From an uncultured Collinsella sp. (GTDB lineage Bacteria; Actinomycetota; Coriobacteriia; Coriobacteriales; Coriobacteriaceae), in assembly GCA_900764025.1 (NCBI GenBank), contig CAAFMM010000132.1:1-5942 (forward strand): a stretch of DNA of 5,942 nt, in the 5' to 3' direction. Within the stretch, counting starts at the first letter, position 1; every line of letters begins with the position of its first letter. A program made the translations under genes and the position numbers. Of this stretch, positions 1 through 4,274 are shown in pieces. The notes under the pieces were generated by a model. It was not told the DNA's origin. It did not search any database and saw only the letters and a list, made by a program, of their open reading frames with translations.

Positions 1-1060
1 CAGCCAGGGCGTCGACCTGAACGACAAGCACATCGAGGTGCTCGCACGTCAGATGCTGCGTCGCGTTCAGATCACCAACCCCGGCGACTCCAAGTACCTG
101 CTTGGTCAGTACGTCGACCGCTACGAGTTCGCCGACGAGGTTGAGCGCGTTGCCCGTCTGGGCGGTCAGGCTCCCGTGGCCGAGCCCGTCATCCTGGGTA
201 CGCTCAAGGTCGCGTCCAACATCGACTCCTGGCTGTCGAGCGCTTCGTTCATCCGTACCGCCGGCGTCCTTACCGAGGCTGCCATCGAGGGCAAGGTCGA
301 CCACCTGCTCGACCTTAAGTCCAACGTCATCGTCGGTAAGAAGATCCCGGCTGGTACTGGCCTCAAGCCGTACGCCAACGCCAAGCTGACGTATCGCACG
401 GCCGACGGCTACGTGGACATCGACGGCCCGGCTTCGCCCAACGCCAAGTCGCTGCCCGAGTGGGCTCCTGTGGAGCTCAAGGACCTGGACGAGCAGCTCC
501 CGCAGCAGCTCGACTGGGCCGGCTACGACGAGTTCGGCGGTGCTGACGGTTCGTTCACCCGCAACGGCCACACCATCTCCGCCGAGAAGGCTCGCCTGTA
601 CCTGTTCGACGACCTGGGCGTGTCGCAGCGCTGGACCAACAAGTTCAGCGAGGTCGGCATCGAGACGGTCGGCGACCTGGTCGGCAAGTCCGAGGAGGAT
701 CTGCTGCGCATCGATGGTATCGGTGCCAAGGCGATCGAGGAGCTCCGTGACGGCCTGGAGGCCCACGACCTGCTCTACATCCTCGAGAACAACGACGACG
801 TTGCCGACGAGGAAGACCTCTCGCAGCTGCTGCAGATGGTCTTTAGCCCCGACGGTCCGGACGACATCCTGCTGGGCACCTCCGCCGCGCCGACGCATCA
901 CGCCGACGCCGACGAGGAGCTCCTGGGCGCCCCGATCGACGACAAGAAGGCTCCCGCCAACGGTGCCATCAACGAGGACATGGCTTCCCTCGACGAGCTA
1001 CTCAACCAGCTCGTGGACACCGACGACGCCGAAGAGGCCAAGGACAACGACGAGGAGTAA
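1..1060 (+). CDS. rpoC: RNA polymerase beta' subunit, C-terminal part (5' end outside window)
   Basis: This is the last 352 codons of the largest RNA polymerase subunit; the frame is open from base 2, so the GTG at 38 is internal. The opening QGVDLNDKHIEVLARQMLR and the later LTEAAIEGKVDHLLDLK and IPAGTGL (344-364) match the conserved beta' C-terminal region, part of the catalytic core. Ordinary beta' proteins end some 50 residues after IPAGTGL; here about 230 residues follow. They are a linker of about 77 residues, an alpha-CTD-like helix-hairpin-helix domain (about 596-772, visible residues 199-257), and a tail of about 91 residues with about 29 Asp/Glu. Near the end, ASLDELLNQLV resembles the ASLAELLN near the E. 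coli beta' terminus, so the extra domain appears to sit before the normal tail. Codon use is strongly biased to C/G at third positions. A terminator follows 27 bases after the stop. Identity is certain; the function of the extension is inferred. Confidence 0.98.
   Translation, partial: SQGVDLNDKHIEVLARQMLRRVQITNPGDSKYLLGQYVDRYEFADEVERVARLGGQAPVAEPVILGTLKVASNIDSWLSSASFIRTAGVLTEAAIEGKVDHLLDLKSNVIVGKKIPAGTGLKPYANAKLTYRTADGYVDIDGPASPNAKSLPEWAPVELKDLDEQLPQQLDWAGYDEFGGADGSFTRNGHTISAEKARLYLFDDLGVSQRWTNKFSEVGIETVGDLVGKSEEDLLRIDGIGAKAIEELRDGLEAHDLLYILENNDDVADEEDLSQLLQMVFSPDGPDDILLGTSAAPTHHADADEELLGAPIDDKKAPANGAINEDMASLDELLNQLVDTDDAEEAKDNDEE
596..772 (+). other. alpha-CTD-like helix-hairpin-helix domain within RpoC
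   Basis: The segment from LYLFDDLGVSQRW to the HhH core IDGIGAKAIEELRDGL aligns by hand, without gaps, to E. coli RpoA residues 257-312 (recalled), with 19 of 56 identities. Positions matching the DNA-contacting residues of the alpha C-terminal domain are Arg (629-631, R265 equivalent), Asn (638-640, N268), Gly (722-724, G296), Lys (728-730, K298) and Glu (740-742, E302). Cys269 is replaced by Lys and Ser299 by Ala. Asp259 of the sigma-contacting determinant is kept (611-613) while Glu261 is Gly. GIETV plus SEED also resembles B. subtilis RpoA. The related acidic repeats of NusA are an alternative ancestry, but the Arg/Asn/Lys set favours RpoA. DNA binding is inferred. Confidence 0.8.
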
Positions 1061-1086
1061 TTTCCTAGTACGTTAACCGCCCTTCC

Positions 1087-1123
1087 AAAGACCCGTTTCC
1101 CAACAGGGAAGCGGGTCTTTTTT
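1087..1123 (+). terminator. Rho-independent terminator of the rpoC operon
   Basis: AAAGACCCGTTTCCC (1087-1101) pairs with GGGAAGCGGGTCTTT (1106-1120) to give a 15-bp stem with one G-U wobble and an AACA tetraloop. A run of six T starts within the 3' arm and ends at 1123. It lies 27 bases after the rpoC stop and should separate rpoBC transcription from the downstream module. Confidence 0.93.
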
Positions 1124-1133
1124 GTTGAAGAAA

Positions 1134-1171
1134 ACCTGCCAAAAAGGGACAGGTTTATTTTGGTAGGTTTT
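1134..1171 (+). repeat. Left copy of 38-bp inverted repeat; REP-like hairpin with GGGACAG loop
   Basis: The reverse complement of this segment matches 2926-2963 at 35 of 38 positions without gaps. The copy is itself a hairpin: with flanking A1131-1133, AAAACCTGCCAAAA (1131-1144) pairs with TTTTGGTAGGTTTT (1158-1171) through one G-U wobble, around a 13-nt loop containing GGGACAG. Such short hairpins with a conserved loop resemble REP-type repeats moved by Y1 (HUH) transposases; that link is from memory and inferred. No transposase is present in the window. Confidence 0.75.
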
Positions 1172-1184
1172 TCCTGCTTGAATT

Positions 1185-1214
1185 TGAAACATTTCGTTCG
1201 GTCAAAGCGTATCT
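1185..1214 (+). promoter_or_regulatory. ECF-type promoter for the sigma/anti-sigma operon (probable autoregulation)
   Basis: TGAAAC (1185-1190) is followed by a 17-nt spacer and CGTATCT (1208-1214). This fits the B. subtilis SigW-family consensus TGAAAC-N16/17-CGTA. No well-spaced sigma-70 type -35/-10 pair is seen here. Placed directly upstream of an ECF sigma gene, it predicts that the sigma factor drives its own operon. Transcription would start near 1220, giving a leader of about 40 nt. Confidence 0.65.
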
Positions 1215-1245
1215 ATGGTGAGGGCCTCAGCAAGAATCATTAACG

Positions 1246-1259
1246 TCACCGGGAGGTGA
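1246..1259 (+). promoter_or_regulatory. Shine-Dalgarno of the sigma gene inside a small hairpin
   Basis: GGAGG (1252-1256) lies 5 nt before ATG 1262 and fixes that start over the in-frame GTG at 1256, which overlaps the SD. TCACC (1246-1250) can pair with GGTGA (1255-1259) around a GGGA (GNRA-type) loop, partly hiding the SD. The same TCACC can instead pair with GGTGA at 1217-1221. Regulation through this is inferred only. Confidence 0.45.
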
Positions 1260-1261
1260 TT

Positions 1262-1780
1262 ATGGAAGAACAAGCATTTAGACAGGCGGTCGAGGATCAC
1301 CGGGATGTCGTGTTTCGGATCGCATTGACGTACCTGCGCGATCGCGCCGATGCCGACGATGTTGCCCAAGACGTCTTTCTTAAGTTGCTTAAAAGCGATG
1401 GAAACTTTGAAAGTTGGGAACATCTTCGCCGCTGGCTTATCCGGGTCACGATCAATGAATGCAAATCGCTCTTTCGAAAGCCATGGAGGCGTGTGGAGGA
1501 TATTGAGAACCTGGCCGATTCGCTTTCGGCGGCGCAGGATGAGACCAAGGCGGTCCTGTCAGACGTTATGCGACTTCCGGAGCGATTCCGCGTTCCCATC
1601 GTGCTCTATTACTATCTGGGCTTTTCGACCTCAGAGATTGCCGAGTTGTTGCATGTACCAGCCGCGACCGTTCGAACGCGTTTGGCTCGCGGCAGGTCGA
1701 AGCTCAAGTTCATCCTAGAGGAGGGCGACCGTGAAATCCAATCAAATCAAGCAGGCCTTCGAGTCCATCCAAGCCGATAG
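1262..1780 (+). CDS. ECF-family RNA polymerase sigma factor
   Basis: The 172-residue protein has the size and two-domain plan of an extracytoplasmic function sigma factor, which directs RNA polymerase to stress promoters. Region 2 spans about residues 10-74, with the core-binding helix DVAQDVFLKLL and the -10 recognition stretch WLIRVTINECKSLFRK. A variable linker follows (75-96), then region 4 (about 97-150) with LPERFRVPIVLYYYLG and the helix-turn-helix STSEIAELLHVPAATVRTRL that reads the -35 box. The start is ATG 1262, 5 nt after GGAGG. The last 50 bases overlap the downstream anti-sigma gene in another frame, so the C-terminal tail (about residues 155-172) is shaped by the overlap. A SigW-like promoter upstream suggests autoregulation. 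Codon use is much less biased than in rpoC or rpsL. The exact ECF group cannot be assigned without a search. Confidence 0.95.
   Translation: MEEQAFRQAVEDHRDVVFRIALTYLRDRADADDVAQDVFLKLLKSDGNFESWEHLRRWLIRVTINECKSLFRKPWRRVEDIENLADSLSAAQDETKAVLSDVMRLPERFRVPIVLYYYLGFSTSEIAELLHVPAATVRTRLARGRSKLKFILEEGDREIQSNQAGLRVHPSR
1717..1731 (+). promoter_or_regulatory. Strong Shine-Dalgarno that decides the GTG start of the anti-sigma gene
   Basis: AGAGGAGGG (1717-1725) lies inside the sigma gene, 5 nt before GTG 1731. It supports a start overlapping the sigma coding sequence by 50 nt and suggests translational coupling that keeps the two proteins in proportion. Confidence 0.8.
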
Positions 1781-2807
1781 CAATCTTGCAGATCGCGTCC
1801 TTAATACTGCTGCGGGTGAGCCGCTTCATCGAAAGGGCCACGCGAAGCCTCTCTATGTTGCCGTAATCGGGTGTCTTGTCGGAGTGTTGGCGACCGGAGG
1901 GGTCGCCTACGCAGTTATCAATTCCAGCTATTTTGCCTCAGTCTGGGGAAACCACGGCAACGGGGATTCCATTACCTGGACCAACGGCGGCTCATCGGGG
2001 ACTCAATATACCTACACCAGAGAGTTCGGTGACGGCATCGCGCCCCAAAGCCTGGAGGGCACAGTCCAGAAGGTTGATCTGTCCGTCGAGGGTAATGGCT
2101 ATACGCTCGATATCCATGAGATGGCTATTGACCAAAACGGCTGCGGAGCCGTGACGTTTACGTTGTCCAATCCAAATGGCGTTAACTACTACAAGCCGGC
2201 AGCAGAGACAGGCGAACTTGTTCTCTATGGTGAAGAAGAACAAGGCATCGGTACGCCCAGCATGAACTTCGGCGAGGAATGGGCTGACACACGCTGCACA
2301 ATTGATAAAGACACATCAAGCGACACGGTCATTAACGGCACGATGTACTTTGCATCTTGGAATCGCGATCGAGATTTACGACGCGCTGTCACTTGGAATA
2401 TCTGCTGGACTGAGGGCGAAGGCGAGGAAGCGAAGCTGCTCGAGGCATCGACGCCCGAGTTTAGCGTTGGAGCGTACGTCGATACAAAGGAACTCCGCTC
2501 CGATGACTCGCCTCTCGAGATCAGCCCGTTTTCTATCCAGACACACATCGATGATCTGGGCATTGACGCAGTAACGAAAAAGTTGACCGTTACCTACAAG
2601 GATGGATCGGAGCAGATTATCGAAGATGATGCTGCGGGCGCGTACAATTTCTATGTCTCGCTGACGCGCAATAGCGGAGAGAACATCTCGGTTCCGACAA
2701 AGCTGATCAATGTCGATCAAGTGGTCTCGGTAACCCTCGAGGGCACGAGATACACATCAACAGGAGAGACCGAAACAGAAGTACCCTTTACCATCGTCTA
2801 TTCGTAA
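1731..2807 (+). CDS. Probable membrane-anchored anti-sigma factor (DUF4179-like)
   Basis: The 358-residue protein has a short N-terminal cytoplasmic segment (about 1-38, starting MKSNQIKQAFESIQ) that would hold the sigma factor. One hydrophobic membrane helix follows (about 41-63, LYVAVIGCLVGVLATGGVAY), then an extracytoplasmic part of about 295 residues. The outer part is rich in Thr, Ser, Asp and Tyr and in beta-prone stretches, with immunoglobulin-like segments such as KLTVTYKDGSEQII near 284-297. No enzyme motif is seen. Outside the membrane there are three cysteines (138, 189, 225). The layout fits DUF4179-type anti-sigma factors that accompany ECF sigma genes; this assignment rests on architecture and on overlap with the sigma gene, not on a database match. 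The sensed signal is unknown. Regulated proteolysis could release sigma, but no specific protease site is visible. A terminator follows directly. Confidence 0.8.
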   Translation: MKSNQIKQAFESIQADSNLADRVLNTAAGEPLHRKGHAKPLYVAVIGCLVGVLATGGVAYAVINSSYFASVWGNHGNGDSITWTNGGSSGTQYTYTREFGDGIAPQSLEGTVQKVDLSVEGNGYTLDIHEMAIDQNGCGAVTFTLSNPNGVNYYKPAAETGELVLYGEEEQGIGTPSMNFGEEWADTRCTIDKDTSSDTVINGTMYFASWNRDRDLRRAVTWNICWTEGEGEEAKLLEASTPEFSVGAYVDTKELRSDDSPLEISPFSIQTHIDDLGIDAVTKKLTVTYKDGSEQIIEDDAAGAYNFYVSLTRNSGENISVPTKLINVDQVVSVTLEGTRYTSTGETETEVPFTIVYS

Positions 2808-2812
2808 GATTT

Positions 2813-2847
2813 GGGGCCGCTTCCTACTAGGGGAAGCGGCCTCTTTT
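2813..2847 (+). terminator. Rho-independent terminator of the sigma/anti-sigma operon
   Basis: GGCCGCTTCC (2815-2824) pairs with GGAAGCGGCC (2832-2841) around a 7-nt loop. The stem extends by a G-U and a G-C pair at its base and is followed by CTCTTTT. It lies 5 nt after the anti-sigma stop, so the module is a closed transcription unit. Confidence 0.9.
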
Positions 2848-2854
2848 GCGTTAA

Positions 2855-2877
2855 ATGGAAACGCCGCCGATTTCCAT
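2855..2877. repeat. Short perfect inverted repeat ATGGAAA-N9-TTTCCAT
   Basis: A 7-bp perfect palindrome (2855-2861 and 2871-2877) with a 9-nt centre lies just after the module terminator. It could be an operator or a minor hairpin. No gene starts nearby, so its role is unknown. Confidence 0.5.
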
Positions 2878-2925
2878 GCGACAGATGAGAGCAGATCACC
2901 GCTGGAGCGCGACGTTTCCCCAGAT

Positions 2926-2963
2926 AAAACCGACCAAAATAAATCTGTCCCTTTTTGGAAGGT
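2926..2963 (-). repeat. Right copy of 38-bp inverted repeat
   Basis: This segment matches the reverse complement of 1134-1171 at 35 of 38 positions (differences at 2932, 2944 and 2959). It keeps CCAAAA...TTTTGG ends (2934-2939 and 2953-2958) around CTGTCCC, but its outer stem is less complete than in the left copy. Together the two copies bracket the ECF sigma/anti-sigma module and both flanking control regions, a span of 1830 bp. Confidence 0.75.
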
Positions 2964-2988
2964 AACGTTGCCCCGACGAGCACGTCGG

Positions 2989-3122
2989 ATTCCCGGCCGG
3001 GCGGCGCGGGGGCTAAGTTTGTCGCGAGTTCCGCACGAGCCGGAGAGCACTTAATGTGCTCTCCGTGCGAGCCAGGACCGTAGAGCAGCAAACTTAGCCC
3101 CCGCGCCGCCCGGGCCGGGAAT
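2989..3122. repeat. Giant inverted repeat / cruciform-like hairpin, 33-34 bp arms
   Basis: The left arm 2989-3021 (starting ATTCCCGGCC and ending GGGGGCTAAGTTTG) and the right arm 3089-3122 are reverse complements except for one extra base in the right arm. The 67-nt interior holds a second perfect 10-bp hairpin: CGGAGAGCAC (3041-3050) and GTGCTCTCCG (3056-3065) with loop TTAAT. Two CGAGCC direct repeats (3036-3041 and 3068-3073) flank it. There is no T-run after the structure, so it is not a standard terminator. It could be a small non-autonomous mobile element or a structured RNA. A smaller hairpin (CCGAC/GTCGG, 2973-2988) abuts the left arm. Confidence 0.85.
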
Positions 3123-3125
3123 ACG

Positions 3126-3156
3126 CCCCTGCGCACAGGAGGGGATCCCTTTTGTG
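3126..3156 (+). other. Weak hairpin with T-run, possible read-through terminator
   Basis: CCCCTG-CGCA-CAGG with a bulged A and then GG can fold just before ATCCCTTTT. Alternatively CACAGGAGGG (3134-3143) pairs with CCCTTTTGTG (3147-3156) using two G-U pairs. It lies upstream of the str promoter, so it could stop transcription arriving from the giant repeat. Confidence 0.3.
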
Positions 3157-3208
3157 TAGGCTTTGCGGAAATGTGCCAATTTTGGGATACGCCCGGCGGC
3201 GTGGTCTG

Positions 3209-3237
3209 TTGACGGCACAGCTAACGCCACGTATCCT
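3209..3237 (+). promoter_or_regulatory. Housekeeping (sigma-70/SigA type) promoter of the str operon
   Basis: TTGACG (3209-3214), a 17-nt spacer and TATCCT (3232-3237) form a near-consensus -35/-10 pair. Transcription would start near 3244, giving a leader of about 87 nt before rpsL. The leader contains a small AGGGG/CCCCT hairpin (3257-3274). The promoter means rpsL-rpsG-fusA need not depend on read-through from rpoC. Confidence 0.75.
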
Positions 3238-3330
3238 ATCGAACTGCGTGTTTCGTAGGGGGATGCTGACCCCTCGATTCAAGCCGTTGCACTTTACAGA
3301 AAGCTGGAATCATTCGAGAAGGAGTACGCT

Positions 3331-3708
3331 TTGCCTACTATTAACCAGCTGGTTCGCCAGGGCCGTCGTTCCGTGCCCAAGAAGTCCAAGAACGCTGCCC
3401 TGCAGCACAACTCCCAGAAGCGCGGCGTGTGCACCCGTGTCTTCACCACGAGCCCCAAGAAGCCGAACTCGGCTCTTCGTAAGGTTGCCCGTGTTCGCCT
3501 CGTCAACGGCATCGAAGTTACTGCTTACATCCCGGGTGAGGGCCACAACCTGCAGGAGCACTCCATCGTGCTCGTCCGCGGCGGTCGTGTCCGTGACCTC
3601 CCTGGTGTCCGTTATCACGTCATCCGTGGCGCCTACGACGCTGCTCCGGTCCAGAACCGTATGCAGGCCCGTTCCAAGTACGGTGCTAAGCGCCCCAAGG
3701 CTAAATAA
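3331..3708 (+). CDS. rpsL: 30S ribosomal protein S12
   Basis: This 125-residue protein is S12, which lies at the decoding centre of the small ribosomal subunit and affects translation accuracy. QKRGVCTRV (29-37), [11 protein letters not shown] (42-52), [10 protein letters not shown] (69-78), DLPGVRYH (89-96) and [11 protein letters not shown] are conserved family blocks. The start is TTG, set by AGAAGGAG (3317-3324) 6 nt upstream and by PTINQLVR matching the family N-terminus; no in-frame ATG offers an alternative. Lys43 is present, but position 88, normally Lys in GGRVKDLPG, is Arg (CGT, 3592-3594). K88R is a classical streptomycin-resistance change in other bacteria. It is the first gene of the str operon, 73 nt before rpsG. 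Confidence 0.99.
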   Translation: MPTINQLVRQGRRSVPKKSKNAALQHNSQKRGVCTRVFTTSPKKPNSALRKVARVRLVNGIEVTAYIPGEGHNLQEHSIVLVRGGRVRDLPGVRYHVIRGAYDAAPVQNRMQARSKYGAKRPKAK

Positions 3709-3732
3709 GCCAGATAACGTTTTGATACTTTC

Positions 3733-3760
3733 GCCGTGTGCTGCCTAAGCGCCGCACGGT
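3733..3760 (+). promoter_or_regulatory. Intercistronic hairpin between rpsL and rpsG, possible S7 autoregulatory site
   Basis: CCGTGTG (3734-3740) pairs with CGCACGG (3753-3759) with one wobble and a 12-nt loop. In E. coli, S7 binds the rpsL-rpsG spacer to repress its own translation; a matching role here is inferred from position, and I see no clear copy of the E. coli motif. Confidence 0.35.
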
Positions 3761-3781
3761 AGACACTTAAGGAGATTTCAC

Positions 3782-4255
3782 ATGCCGCGTCGTGCAGCAG
3801 CTAATCGTCGTGAGGTTCAGCCTGACGCCGTTTACAACAACCGCCTGGTGACTCAGCTCATCAACAAGGTCCTTCTTGACGGCAAGAAGGCCACCGCTGA
3901 GCGCATCGTTTACACCGCTTTCGAGATCGTTGCCGAGAAGTCCGAGGGTGGCGACGCTCTCGCTACCTTCAAGAAGGCTATGGACAACGTCAAGCCCACG
4001 CTCGAGGTTAAGCCCAAGCGTGTCGGTGGCGCTACCTATCAGGTCCCGATGGAGGTCAACTCCCGTCGTTCCACCGCTCTGGGTATCCGCTGGATCGTCA
4101 ACTTCTCCCGCGCTCGCAAGGAGAAGACCATGGCCGAGCGTCTCGCCAACGAGATCCTCGACGCTTCCAACGGCCTGGGCGCTTCCGTCAAGAAGCGTGA
4201 GGACGTCTTCAAGATGGCCGAGGCCAACCGCGCGTTCTCTCACTATCGTTGGTAA
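3782..4255 (+). CDS. rpsG: 30S ribosomal protein S7
   Basis: This 157-residue protein is S7, the primary assembly protein of the 30S head, which binds the 3' domain of 16S rRNA and lines the E site. The N-terminus [15 protein letters not shown], the block [11 protein letters not shown] (about 82-92), [12 protein letters not shown] (about 95-106) and the C-terminal [12 protein letters not shown] are typical, and the length is normal. The start is ATG 3782 with AAGGAG (3769-3774) 7 nt upstream. It is preceded by rpsL and followed by fusA after 19 nt. Codon use is as strongly biased as in rpsL, as expected for high expression. Confidence 0.99.
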   Translation: MPRRAAANRREVQPDAVYNNRLVTQLINKVLLDGKKATAERIVYTAFEIVAEKSEGGDALATFKKAMDNVKPTLEVKPKRVGGATYQVPMEVNSRRSTALGIRWIVNFSRARKEKTMAERLANEILDASNGLGASVKKREDVFKMAEANRAFSHYRW

Positions 4256-4274
4256 GTTAAGGTAAGGAACTAAC

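Larger units (their letters stand above)
2808..3330. other. Gene-free region between the anti-sigma gene and the str operon
   Basis: No convincing gene is seen in these 523 bases. They hold the module terminator (2813-2847), a short palindrome (2855-2877), the right inverted repeat (2926-2963), the giant hairpin (2989-3122), a weaker hairpin (3126-3156) and the str promoter and leader (3209-3330). Open frames crossing it run through these structures and lack ribosome binding sites and family resemblance. Confidence 0.8.

Noticed and set aside
38..40. GTG as the start of a separate 340-residue gene
   Set aside because: The frame is open upstream, and the residues before it (QGVDLNDKHIE) are conserved RpoC, so this is an internal valine.
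540..1076. Plus-strand frame overlapping rpoC
   Set aside because: Ser/Thr/Arg/Pro-rich shadow translation of the rpoC codons in another frame.
2857..2884. Second ECF-type promoter GGAAAC-N16-CGACAG
   Set aside because: The -10 part is a poor match, the -35 part overlaps a palindrome, and no gene lies close downstream.
2978..3128. Target-site duplication around the giant inverted repeat
   Set aside because: The bases just outside the two arms (GTCGG on the left, ACGCC on the right) do not match, so insertion cannot be shown from this sequence.
2757..3136. Minus-strand open frames across the gene-free region
   Set aside because: They run through a terminator, an inverted repeat and the giant hairpin, with no recognisable protein features.
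3152..3748. Plus-strand frame spanning the str promoter and rpsL
   Set aside because: Crosses the promoter and leader and covers rpsL in a shifted frame; the product is low-complexity Ser/Arg/Pro.
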